This document shows, piece after piece, positions 8,931 through 16,865 of a stretch of DNA of 57,826 nucleotides. The translations under genes and the position numbers were made by a program. Each line of letters begins with the position of its first letter. Position 1 is the first letter of the stretch. The notes beneath the pieces were generated by a model. The model made no database searches, was not told where the DNA came from, and saw nothing but the letters and a program-made list of their open reading frames with translations. Source of the DNA: JBFMGS01 sp040752635 (GTDB taxonomy: Bacteria; Bacillota; SHA-98; UBA4971); NCBI GenBank assembly GCA_040752635.1, contig JBFMGS010000005.1, positions 1 through 57,826 of the forward strand. The letters run 5' to 3'.

Positions 8931-10205
8931 TTGGACGAGAGCCGTAGTCTTGGAGAAACGTTATTCACCCGTAATTTCATACTCACGTGTTTTGCAACGC
9001 TTCTCTTCTACATGAGTTTTCACCTCCTATTGCCGACGCTTCCCGTGTATGTGTTGGGGCTCGGCGGCACAGAAGGCGACGTAGGCCTTGTAATGAGTGC
9101 GTTTGCAATGGCTTCAGTGTTCATGAGGCCCTTTGCAGGACAATGGGTTGACCGCGGCCACAAGAAGGGCCTTATGCTCGCTGGGGCCGTGGTGTACGTG
9201 ACGTCCGCAATCTTGTACTACCTGGTGCCTCATGTAAAAGGCCTCGTAGCCGTGAGATTTCTTCACGGGCTGGGAATAGGCATGTATTCAACAGCGGCAA
9301 GCAGTCTCATATCTGACGCTGCGCCGCGGAAGCGGAGGGGCGAAGCTCTCGGGTATTTCCTCCTGGCCACGAGCCTTGCCATGGCCATCGGACCCGCTGT
9401 GGGGATACTGATAGTGGAAAGGCTGTCATACTTCGCTCTGTTTGCGTCATCGGCGGTCCTCGCAGCAATCGTGTTCATATGCACGCTCGCGGTATCAGTG
9501 TCAGCACGCCCTTCGGCCATATTAAACGGAGCTACCCGCCCCCGCCGTGTCGGGGGGTGGCATCGCAAGCTGGCCACAGGTGTGGGCTCCCTCATCAGTC
9601 TTGAGGCTGCGTTTCCTGCGATAGCCCTGGCATTCGGCTCTGCAACGTACGGGTCGGTGGCGTCGTTTCTCGCTGTTTATGCCAGGTCGAGAGGCATAAC
9701 CCGCTCGGGTGTTTTCTTTACGGCCTTTGCCCTTTCTATGTTTGCTACCAGGACCATAGCAGGCAGAATATCGGACAGGCGTGGGCGGGCAGCCGTGATA
9801 GTCCCGGGTCTTATCGCAATTTGCGTCGGGATGGGGATCCTGGCCACGGCCACCTCCATTTCTGAGTTCGTGCTGGCGGCGATCGTGTACGGTGTAGGCT
9901 TCTCCGTAATGCAGCCTACTGTTACTGCACTGATGGTGGACCATGTGCGCCCTGAGCGGCGCGGAGCTGCAATAGGGACACTACTGGCGATGTACGATGT
10001 GGGGATGGCATCAGGTGGAATCCTGGCCGGGAAGATCGCGGAGCGCCTCTCGCTCACAGCGGTATATTGGTCTATGTCTTTTGTGGGGGCATGCGGTCTC
10101 ATCTTTTTCCTGAGCGGGTATAAACGGTACTGCACGATACGGGCACGCGCTATGGTGAGGCCGGGCAGTCCTGCAGAAGGAATTGCGCCAGTGCACTTGG
10201 AGTAG
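8931..10205 (+). CDS. MFS transporter
   Basis: A 424-residue major facilitator superfamily protein with about twelve hydrophobic helices. The signature loop between helices 2 and 3 is DRGHKKG (preceded by RPFAGQWV), and a second copy in the C-terminal half reads RTIAGRISDRRGRA. The start is a TTG at 8931 with GGTGAA a few bases upstream; no in-frame ATG is available nearby. It may export or import a base or metabolite of the surrounding pathway, but nothing in the sequence gives the substrate. The C-terminus ends 200 bases before the GntR gene. Confidence 0.9.
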   Translation: MDESRSLGETLFTRNFILTCFATLLFYMSFHLLLPTLPVYVLGLGGTEGDVGLVMSAFAMASVFMRPFAGQWVDRGHKKGLMLAGAVVYVTSAILYYLVPHVKGLVAVRFLHGLGIGMYSTAASSLISDAAPRKRRGEALGYFLLATSLAMAIGPAVGILIVERLSYFALFASSAVLAAIVFICTLAVSVSARPSAILNGATRPRRVGGWHRKLATGVGSLISLEAAFPAIALAFGSATYGSVASFLAVYARSRGITRSGVFFTAFALSMFATRTIAGRISDRRGRAAVIVPGLIAICVGMGILATATSISEFVLAAIVYGVGFSVMQPTVTALMVDHVRPERRGAAIGTLLAMYDVGMASGGILAGKIAERLSLTAVYWSMSFVGACGLIFFLSGYKRYCTIRARAMVRPGSPAEGIAPVHLE

Positions 10206-10242
10206 CCCCAACCAACATGGAGTAGATAAACGAGACTCCCTG

Positions 10243-10271
10243 TTGCTTAGGGTGTGCTGGCATATTAACAT
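10243..10271 (+). promoter_or_regulatory. Candidate sigma-A promoter of the FCD-type GntR gene
   Basis: TTGCTT (10243-10248), 17-base spacer, TAACAT (10266-10271), about 140 bases before the regulator start. The -10 box matches four of six consensus bases. The same -35 type and spacing recur at three other places in the window. Confidence 0.45.
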
Positions 10272-10409
10272 ATGACTGGTAGCAACGAGGGCATGGCCGA
10301 GGCCAGGTACGACCAGGGCTGGCCCGTTTCGTGACAAACAGATACCCGTTACTACACTAGCTATCCGGGGGTGGCTATGCTCCGGATGTTTCAAGAAGGA
10401 GAGAAGCCG

Positions 10410-11108
10410 GTGCTAAACGACAAGACCTACGACTTCCTGACGCTGGATAGCCGGGAGCTTCGACAGACGATAAGAGAAAAGGTATACTCTCGGCTGCGCA
10501 GGGCCATAGTGGAGGGCTACTTTGCTCCCGGTGAGCGTCTCATTCAGGATAAGATCGCCGAGCAAATGGGCGTCAGCCGTAGCCCTGTGAGGGAAGCCAT
10601 CCGGCGCCTGGAATCAGAAGGGCTCGTAGAAGTTGCCCCGGTCAGGGGTGTAATCGTCATTAATATGCCCTTGGATGAGGCGGTTGGTCTCTACGACCTG
10701 AGGGAGGTCCTCGAAGGCCTCGCCGCCCGTTTGGCGGCGCTGAATATCTCACCCGAGCAGCTTGCCGAGCTTCGAGAGTGCATGAAAAGCATGGAGAAGC
10801 TTGCGACCCCGAAAAACGGTCTTCAGCAGTGGGTCAGGGAGAATACCAGGTTTCATGAGGTCATAGTTCGGGCAAGCCGCAACCGCAAGCTTTCGGAACT
10901 CCTCCCGATTCTCCACGAGTCCATAGGCGTTCTATGCAGGGCTATCCAGTCCAACCCCGAGAGGGTTGTCGAGGCCATGCGCGAACATGAGGCCATAGTC
11001 GCGGCTATCGCTGAGGGCAACGCGGAGGAGGCTGAGCGGCTCGGCCGCTTGCATATTGTCCGCTCAAAGCATGCGGTAATAGCCAAACTGAAAGGCGAAA
11101 GCAAGTAG
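10410..11108 (+). CDS. GntR family transcriptional regulator, FadR/FCD type
   Basis: DNA-binding regulator with an N-terminal winged helix (about residues 17-85, GERLIQDKIAEQMGVSRSPVREAIRRLE) and a C-terminal FCD ligand-binding domain (helical, with FHEVIVRAS and two later His, HE and LH, typical of metal/acid-binding FCD pockets). I place the start at GTG 10410 because AAGGAG at 10396-10401 stands 8 bases before it; earlier in-frame GTG 10371 and ATG 10377 lack a ribosome site. The product is 232 residues, usual for the family. It probably controls the flanking transport/purine genes in response to a pathway acid, but its target site cannot be identified. Confidence 0.92.
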   Translation: MLNDKTYDFLTLDSRELRQTIREKVYSRLRRAIVEGYFAPGERLIQDKIAEQMGVSRSPVREAIRRLESEGLVEVAPVRGVIVINMPLDEAVGLYDLREVLEGLAARLAALNISPEQLAELRECMKSMEKLATPKNGLQQWVRENTRFHEVIVRASRNRKLSELLPILHESIGVLCRAIQSNPERVVEAMREHEAIVAAIAEGNAEEAERLGRLHIVRSKHAVIAKLKGESK

Positions 11109-11589
11109 GTCTTACTAGACAGGTAGCAGCATCGTCACGCGGTAAAAGGTGTGGCAAAGCAGAACGATCCCGTACGCGAATAGTAATGCCGCAGGTCGAA
11201 TAGTGTCGTAGTGCAGTGTCATAATGGTGTATGTTGGGAGTGGTTAGAAGCCCTTTTCGTGGTATATCCGCTCTTGCTGCGGGAATCTGCCACCCCCGGT
11301 ATTGCTTTCCTCTGCAGCAAGCATGCCAGCGCACGGACTCTCCTAACTCTCTTACCTCCTGAAGCTCCTGGACAACCCGCCTCATCAAACCGAAGAGCCC
11401 TTCTGAATTACGAGAGTTCCCTGCAGTCTAGGCCGGGTGTAATCTGCACCGAATTTATATGGAATCGGGGAAGGAGATCTTTACTTCCTGTCGAAAATGT
11501 GCCGCACAAGAGGATAAACGTCCAACGTCTAACCTTTGCCTCCGCGGGGGCGGCGAGGGGTCTCGGGCCTTACAACTGGAGGTGGTCAT
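11109..11589 (+). other. 480-base intergenic region without a recognised gene
   Basis: Between the GntR gene and the nucleoside phosphorylase. Open frames here overlap the phosphorylase in the wrong frame and have no ribosome site, so I reject them. CATAAT (11220-11225) is the only -10-like box and has no good -35 partner. GGAGG (11579-11583) is the ribosome site for the next gene. Confidence 0.5.
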
Positions 11590-12369
11590 ATGTCAGTGCT
11601 GAACAAAGCCGCGAAGACGCAAGGCCGTATGCAGTATCACATCCACTGCAAACCCGGAGATGTCGGAAAGTACGTCCTGCTCCCGGGCGATCCTGCTCGT
11701 GTTGAACGTATTGCGCAGCACCTCGAGAACCCCATCAGGGTTGCATACAACCGCGAGTTCTTAACATACACAGGCAGTTACAAGGGGATAACCGTCTCAG
11801 CGACTTCCACGGGGATCGGTTGTCCTTCCGCGGCCATCGCCGTTGAGGAGCTCGCCAATATCGGGGCACAGGCGTTTATCAGGGTGGGTAGCACAGGCGG
11901 CCTGCAGGAGTTTCTCCAGATAGGGGACCTGGTGATAAGCGAAGGCGCGATGAAATGCGAGGGCACATCGGCATTTCACGTCCCCGACACCTTCCCCGCT
12001 GTGCCGGACTTTGCTCTCACCTATTGTCTTATCAAAGCGGCAGACAAGCTTAAGACAGAGCGCGGGTTTAGCTACTATACCGGCATCACGGCATCAAGCT
12101 CTTCCTTCTATGGAGAGACCCAGGAATTCATCAAGAAGTTGAACGCGCTGAAGATCCTCAGCATCGAAATGGAGGCATCGGCCATATTCACGGTGGCGCG
12201 TCAGCGGGGACTTAAGGGCGCGATGATCTCTGCCGTCTCCGGCAACATGGTTACCGGCAACGTCATCTACGAGGGAGAAAACACAGGCCTCATAAAAGGA
12301 TGGGAAGATGAGATCGCGGTTGCGCTCGAGGCCATTTTCCTGCATGAGCAAGGCGCTTTCCTTCGTTGA
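11590..12369 (+). CDS. Nucleoside phosphorylase, PNP/UDP family (uridine phosphorylase-like)
   Basis: Cleaves nucleosides with phosphate to a free base and ribose-1-phosphate, in the cytoplasm. The 259-residue product has the family hallmarks: LLPGDPARVERIA near residue 33, the phosphate-binding RVGSTGGLQ near residue 97, and the SIEMEAS segment near residue 194 that contacts the ribose hydroxyls in uridine and DeoD-type phosphorylases. ATG 11590 follows GGAGG at 7 bases. An in-frame extension to 11536 has no ribosome site. Closest in character to uridine phosphorylases, but in this neighbourhood a purine nucleoside substrate is possible. It lies upstream of a NitT/THI5-type importer. Confidence 0.9.
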   Translation: MSVLNKAAKTQGRMQYHIHCKPGDVGKYVLLPGDPARVERIAQHLENPIRVAYNREFLTYTGSYKGITVSATSTGIGCPSAAIAVEELANIGAQAFIRVGSTGGLQEFLQIGDLVISEGAMKCEGTSAFHVPDTFPAVPDFALTYCLIKAADKLKTERGFSYYTGITASSSSFYGETQEFIKKLNALKILSIEMEASAIFTVARQRGLKGAMISAVSGNMVTGNVIYEGENTGLIKGWEDEIAVALEAIFLHEQGAFLR

Positions 12370-12580
12370 GCCGCTGCGGGCAGGTACATTGCCGCCCTCC
12401 GAGCGGCTAGAGATGACAACTGCGCTTCATGGCGGAGCCCAGGGGCAACCCAGGGGCTAAGTATCGGTCAGCTTCTCCCAGGCTCGCTGACCCCGTTCCG
12501 GAATTTGAAAGCGGCGGGTGCCACGAGCCAGATTACTGCCGGTGCTATCTGGGCGGGGCTTGGTAACAGGAGGTACTAGC

Positions 12581-13375
12581 GTGGAAACGCCTGAGGTGTC
12601 TATCCGCCACGTATCGAAAAGCTTTGCAGCCCGAGATGGAGTTGTTGAAGCGCTCAAGGACGTTTCGTTCGATGTCGGGCGGGGCGAGTTCGTGAGCATC
12701 GTTGGCCCTTCGGGGTGCGGAAAATCGACGCTGCTACGTATCATTGCCGACTTGCTGCCACCAAGCGAGGGCATGGTGAGCGTACGTGGACGGTCACCGG
12801 CGGAGGCCAGGCGCAACGTAGAGTTCGGCATGGTGTTCCAGGACGCAGCCTTGTTGCCGTGGCTCACGGTGCTCGACAATGTTTGCCTGCCCTTACGGAT
12901 AATCAGGTCCGGACAGCGCCCGGGTGACTGTAAGGCCCGCGCGCTGGAACTTCTCGAACTCGTGGGCCTTGCCGGTTTCGAGCGAGCTTATCCTGCACAG
13001 CTTTCCGGCGGCATGAAGCAGCGGGTCTCCATCGTTAGGGCGCTGCTTTACCAGCCGTCTATTATCCTCATGGATGAGCCTTTCGGCGCGCTCGACGAGT
13101 TTACCCGAGATCGTCTTAACGTTGAGCTTCTCAAAGTATGGCAAAGAACGGGGACGACGGTGATATTCGTTACCCACAACATTTTTGAAGCGTTGTTTCT
13201 TTCCGACCGGGTCGTGGTCATGTGCTCGCGGCCGGGCACGGTCATCCAGACGATTGACGTACCGTTTGGCAGGCCCCGCAGGTTCGAGGTGAAGCAAGAC
13301 ATGGACTTCGTCCGCATCGGTTCGCAGATTCGAGAAAGTCTTGGGGGTAACGTTGATGACTCGTATCTTGGTTAG
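12581..13375 (+). CDS. ABC transporter ATP-binding protein, NitT/TauT (SsuB/ThiZ-like) family
   Basis: ATPase subunit of an importer, 264 residues. Walker A GPSGCGKST near residue 43, Q-loop MVFQD, signature LSGGMKQR, Walker B IILMDEPF and switch histidine VTHN are all present. GTG 12581 follows AGGAGG (12568-12573). The permease gene overlaps its 3' end by 20 bases and a THI5/NMT1-type receptor follows, a complete set for pyrimidine-precursor, nitrate/sulphonate or nucleobase-like substrates. In this cluster a nucleoside or base is the natural guess. Confidence 0.93.
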   Translation: METPEVSIRHVSKSFAARDGVVEALKDVSFDVGRGEFVSIVGPSGCGKSTLLRIIADLLPPSEGMVSVRGRSPAEARRNVEFGMVFQDAALLPWLTVLDNVCLPLRIIRSGQRPGDCKARALELLELVGLAGFERAYPAQLSGGMKQRVSIVRALLYQPSIILMDEPFGALDEFTRDRLNVELLKVWQRTGTTVIFVTHNIFEALFLSDRVVVMCSRPGTVIQTIDVPFGRPRRFEVKQDMDFVRIGSQIRESLGGNVDDSYLG

Positions 13376-14141
13376 AGCCCTTTCATGTGTGTGGCGATAC
13401 GGCGCCCCCGCTGTCGCGTTTCTCCTTACCCTGGTTCTTTGGGAGACGATAGTCAGAGTGACAGACCTTCCCACTTACGTGCTACCCACTCCGAGCCTGA
13501 TTGCTCAGCGGCTGTGGGCTGAGCGTGCCATCTTGCTCTCGAATACCTTCTACACAATGGTGGAGGCGGTCTGCGGGTTTACGCTTGGAGCCGGGCTTGC
13601 CTTCTTGGCGGCGACCGCCTTTGTTCACTCAACCCTCCTCGAACAGACCTTTTACCCCTGGGCGATTGTCCTCGAGACCGTTCCGGTCATAGCGATAGCG
13701 CCGCTGTTGACTTTGTGGCTGGGCTTCGGCATGGGCCCCAAAGTGGTCATAGCGGCCATAGTGTGCTTCTTCCCTGTCCTTGTAAACACCGTGCGTGGCC
13801 TGCGCGCTGTTGACCCGAGGGCCCTTGAGCTCTTTAGGCTGTTGTCGGCCACCCGTTGGGACATCTTCAGGCTCTTGAGGTTTCCTTCAGCGCTTTCTTA
13901 CTTGTTTGCGTCGCTCAAGGTTTCCAGTACTCTGAGCGTCATCGGCGCAGTGGTAGGGGAGTTTACCGGCGCCGACCGGGGAATCGGGTACATGGTTGTT
14001 TCCGCGGGCTACCGGATGGACACGCCGCAGTTGTTTGCTGCGATCGTGTTTTCTTCGGCCGCCGGCATCGCGTTTTTCTACATAATAGCACTGATCGAAC
14101 GGTTGTGCCTGCGGTGGCCCGGGGCATTAGCAGAAGGTTGA
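13356..14141 (+). CDS. ABC transporter permease, NitT/TauT (SsuC/ThiX-like) family
   Basis: Membrane subunit with about six helices, 261 residues. The EAA loop that docks to the ATPase is seen as DPRALELFRLLSATRWDIFR near residue 155, followed by the family's FPSALSYLFASLK. ATG 13356 is preferred over TTG 13341 because GGGGGT (13343-13348) gives it a ribosome site. It overlaps the ATPase gene by 20 bases and precedes the receptor gene by 68 bases. Confidence 0.92.
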   Translation: MTRILVRALSCVWRYGAPAVAFLLTLVLWETIVRVTDLPTYVLPTPSLIAQRLWAERAILLSNTFYTMVEAVCGFTLGAGLAFLAATAFVHSTLLEQTFYPWAIVLETVPVIAIAPLLTLWLGFGMGPKVVIAAIVCFFPVLVNTVRGLRAVDPRALELFRLLSATRWDIFRLLRFPSALSYLFASLKVSSTLSVIGAVVGEFTGADRGIGYMVVSAGYRMDTPQLFAAIVFSSAAGIAFFYIIALIERLCLRWPGALAEG

Positions 14142-14209
14142 AGTGCGCTGTCTGGGAGTCCCCGGCAGCGCAGCGAATCTAAATCTAACAGAAAGGGAGT
14201 GTCGGTGTA

Positions 14210-15187
14210 ATGCGGCGGAGCAGGTTTGTGGCAGCGGTTCTTCTAGTTGTGTGTGTTACGTTGATGCTGACCGGTTCGACGAGTGCAAATCGCAAGTTCA
14301 CGTTGAGGCTTCCGTGGATCGTCAACTCCCAGTTTGCCGGGGTCTACGTCGCGCTTGACAAGGGGTACTTTGCTGAGGAAGGCATCGACCTTGAAGTAAG
14401 GCCTGGCGGGATAGACAAGAACAGCATCACACTCGTGGCGGCCGGGGCCGACGATTTTGGTCTCCACGATGCCGGGTCGCTTGTGATGGCCCGGCGGCAG
14501 GGCATGCCTCTCAAAGCGGTGGCAGCATTCTTTCAAAAGCACCCAGGCGGTCTCATGATGCTGAAGGGTTCGGGAATCACAAAGCCCCAGGATCTCATCG
14601 GAAAGAGGCTTGGGTATCAGGAGGGAGGCCCGTTTACCCTCGTCAAGGCAATGCTTGAGAAGGAAGGCGTGCCGCTGGACAAGATCAAGCTGGTGTCGGT
14701 GAAATACGACATCGCACCCGTCCTCACCGGACAGATCGATGCAATGACCGTGTATGTGACGAGCGAGCCGGTGACTGCGGAGGAGAAAGGCTTCGAAGTG
14801 ACGACGATGCTGCCGTACGACTACGGGATCAAGACCTTCTCCGAGGTTCTGTTCACTCGTGACAAGGTAATCGCGGAGCGCCCCGATGTGGTAAGGGGGA
14901 TGGTCCGTGCGCTCAGGCGCGGGTGGGAGTATGCTATTGATCATCGGGAGGAAGCTATTGAGATCCTGAGCAAGTACGACAAGACCCTGGATAAGAAGCG
15001 CGAAATGGGCCAGCTCGTGCGCGAGATTCCGCTGATGATCACTGACGATACGAAAAAGCACGGGCTCGGATTCATGAGTCGAGAGGGTTGGGCCCAGGTG
15101 CAGGACATCTTCTACGCCCAGGGCCAGCTCGACAAGAAGATCGACATCGATACAGTCTTCACTACGGAGTTTCTAGGATTGAAGTGA
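14210..15187 (+). CDS. ABC transporter substrate-binding protein, NMT1/THI5-like
   Basis: Exported receptor of 325 residues for the importer encoded by the two preceding genes. A signal peptide (about residues 1-26, RRSRF then a hydrophobic core ending GSTSA) precedes the NMT1/THI5 fold: LPWIVNSQFAGVYVALDKGYF, then EEGIDLEVRPGG and GADDFGLHDAG. Relatives bind hydroxymethylpyrimidine, riboflavin, sulphonates or similar. Placement between a nucleoside phosphorylase and adenosine deaminase suggests a nucleoside/nucleobase ligand, which is inference. AAGGGAG lies ahead of ATG 14210. Confidence 0.92.
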   Translation: MRRSRFVAAVLLVVCVTLMLTGSTSANRKFTLRLPWIVNSQFAGVYVALDKGYFAEEGIDLEVRPGGIDKNSITLVAAGADDFGLHDAGSLVMARRQGMPLKAVAAFFQKHPGGLMMLKGSGITKPQDLIGKRLGYQEGGPFTLVKAMLEKEGVPLDKIKLVSVKYDIAPVLTGQIDAMTVYVTSEPVTAEEKGFEVTTMLPYDYGIKTFSEVLFTRDKVIAERPDVVRGMVRALRRGWEYAIDHREEAIEILSKYDKTLDKKREMGQLVREIPLMITDDTKKHGLGFMSREGWAQVQDIFYAQGQLDKKIDIDTVFTTEFLGLK

Positions 15188-15213
15188 AGTAGCTACGTCC
15201 GATTGCGCGGTTT

Positions 15214-15339
15214 GGAGACCGTTGCTCCGTGCCTTACCACGAGTTGTTCCTGGCTACGAGCAGCACGTCCTGACTTCAATACCATACGAACCTGGCGTAC
15301 CACGCATCATGCTATGCACTAGCGGAGTCAACGGTCTCC
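15214..15339 (+). repeat. Long-range inverted repeat in the receptor-to-add intergenic region
   Basis: Arm 1 GGAGACCGTTGCTCCG (15214-15229) and arm 2 CGGAGTCAACGGTCTCC (15323-15339) are reverse complements except for one extra base. They enclose 93 bases that encode nothing recognisable. The arms could be ends of a tiny mobile relic or a cruciform-forming site. Confidence 0.6.
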
Positions 15340-15340
15340 C

Positions 15341-15374
15341 ATAGTAAGCTCGTCCCAATAGTAAGCTTGTCCCG
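15341..15374 (+). repeat. 17-bp direct tandem repeat
   Basis: Two abutting copies of ATAGTAAGCTYGTCCCR (15341-15357 and 15358-15374), differing at two positions. It lies immediately after the inverted repeat at 15323-15339. Confidence 0.7.
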
Positions 15375-15483
15375 ACTCTGGTCGGCTGGCCGTCAGATCA
15401 TACGACTGTAACTGTAAGACTATCCCGCTCAACTACCCGCATGCGATTGCGCGAACGAGGCCCTCTTGACGGGTGCGGCTGCG

Positions 15484-15637
15484 GGAAGACGGTCATACGA
15501 AGACGGTNNNNNNNNNNNNNNNNNNNNNNNNNNNNNNNNNNNNNNNNNNNNNNNNNNNNNNNNNNNNNNNNNNNNNNNNNNNNNNNNNNNNNNNNNNNNN
15601 NNNNNNNGAAGACGGTCATACGAAGACGGTTATACAA
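15484..15637 (+). repeat. 14-bp tandem repeat array interrupted by the 100-N scaffold gap
   Basis: On both sides of the N run (15508-15607) the sequence is built from GAAGACGGTCATAC: the left flank has one full unit plus GAAGACGGT, the right flank starts with the same full unit and continues with a variant unit ending in TTATAC. A round 100-N gap between identical repeats means the array's true length is unknown and the repeat probably broke the assembly. It sits 30 bases before the adenosine deaminase start, so its copy number could affect that gene's leader. Confidence 0.75.
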
Positions 15638-15663
15638 GGACAAGAGGGTGGCGGGGCGGTAAG

Positions 15664-16722
15664 ATGACGAGCGCGTCACTCGAGCAATGGGCTCATGTGC
15701 TTCCCAAGATCGACCTCCACGTGCATCTCGAGGGGTGCGTGCGGCCACAGACTTTTCTGGACCTTGCGTGCGGGGATCCGTGCGGGGATCGATTTGGAGG
15801 TGCAGGATCTCGAGACCTTGCGTTCGTTTCGTCAAGAATGCAGGTGGACGGGGCCGAGACATCGCTCGCTGATTACCTTAAGAGAATCGAGTTCGTTTAT
15901 CAGGTCACGCAGACCGCCGAGGCCCTGAGGCGCATCGCGTTCGAGGCGGTGGCTGATGCGGCAGGTGAAAACGTGGCGTACATAGAATTACGCGGCGGGC
16001 CACTTTTGCATACGAGGCGGGGGCTCACTGCTGCCGACGTCATCGCCGCAATCTTGGATGGTATGCGCGAGGCCTTCGATGCGTTCGGGGTATCCGGCGG
16101 GTTCATCGTGGCGGCTCTGCGGGACCACGCTCCCGAGGACAACGCGGAGCTTGCAAAAGTCGCGGTGAAGTTCAGGGATAGAGGAGTGGTGGGCTTCGAC
16201 CTCGCGGGGAATGAAGACGGCTACCCGTGTTCCGATCATGCCAGGGCGTTCGCCATTGCCAGAGAAGGCGGGTTGGGGATCACGGTACACGCCGGGGAGG
16301 CCGCAGGTGCGGGCAGCATCGTGGACGCGGTGGAGATCCTCGGGGCCCAGAGGATCGGTCATGGGATCCGCCTGGCAGAGGATAGGAAAGTGTTAGAACT
16401 GGTAAGGGAGAAGGCCATCCCCCTTGAGATGTGCCCTACGAGCAACGTTCATACCCGGGCGGTGCCGTCCCCGCCTGAGCACCCTCTGAGGTCGTACCTG
16501 GAACGAGGCGTCCTGGTGACCATTAATGACGACGACCCGCAGACCTCGCGCACAAACATGACGCGCGAGGTGGTCCTGGCAGTGAATGCGCTCGGCCTTT
16601 CACAAGACGACGTGGTGGCATGCATGAAGACGGCAGCGGACCACGCCTTTGTGTCAGCGGTAAAGAAGACAAAGCTTCGAAACCTAGTCTTAGCAGGGGC
16701 GCAGAACTCGGGCTCCATTTGA
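15664..16722 (+). CDS. add: Adenosine deaminase family protein
   Basis: Zinc hydrolase converting adenosine to inosine (or a related aminopurine). The 352-residue product has the metal and catalytic set: HVHLEG near residue 18, HAGEAAGAGS near residue 207, the IGHGIRL helix near residue 228, CPTSN near residue 258 and NDDDP near residue 288 with the second metal Asp. Start ATG 15664 follows a GGGGCGG stretch; frames open further upstream only through the N gap. A 12-bp tandem duplication (15768-15791) codes CGDP-CGDR in a variable loop. It fits the purine island: inosine could go to the nucleoside phosphorylase and hypoxanthine to the Mo hydroxylase. Confidence 0.9.
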   Translation: MTSASLEQWAHVLPKIDLHVHLEGCVRPQTFLDLACGDPCGDRFGGAGSRDLAFVSSRMQVDGAETSLADYLKRIEFVYQVTQTAEALRRIAFEAVADAAGENVAYIELRGGPLLHTRRGLTAADVIAAILDGMREAFDAFGVSGGFIVAALRDHAPEDNAELAKVAVKFRDRGVVGFDLAGNEDGYPCSDHARAFAIAREGGLGITVHAGEAAGAGSIVDAVEILGAQRIGHGIRLAEDRKVLELVREKAIPLEMCPTSNVHTRAVPSPPEHPLRSYLERGVLVTINDDDPQTSRTNMTREVVLAVNALGLSQDDVVACMKTAADHAFVSAVKKTKLRNLVLAGAQNSGSI

Positions 16723-16793
16723 CGTAGGACCTACCTTTCGGTACATAGCACGTAGCCCGGTTTGTGTTGGTGGTCGTGACAAGCTCTTATTTC

Positions 16794-16810
16794 CCTGGCA
16801 TTCCGCCAGG
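16794..16810 (+). promoter_or_regulatory. Short hairpin upstream of the HutC-type regulator
   Basis: CCTGGC (16794-16799) / GCCAGG (16805-16810) with a five-base loop, 70 bases after add and before the GntR frame. It could be a weak terminator of add or an operator; there is no U-run. Confidence 0.35.
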
Positions 16811-16865
16811 CGTCTAGGGGGAGTGTGCAACGGGACACACAACGGACCGAAAGCCTGTAGCAAGC

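Noticed and set aside
11211..11705. 164-codon plus-strand frame before the nucleoside phosphorylase
   Set aside because: Overlaps the phosphorylase in another frame, no ribosome site and no recognisable similarity.
15484..15637. CRISPR array at the repeat next to the gap
   Set aside because: Units are 14 bp and directly abutting with no spacers, and no cas genes are present in the window.
15398..15862. Frames running through the N gap upstream of adenosine deaminase
   Set aside because: They translate the tandem repeat and unknown bases; the gene's own ATG at 15664 is adequate.
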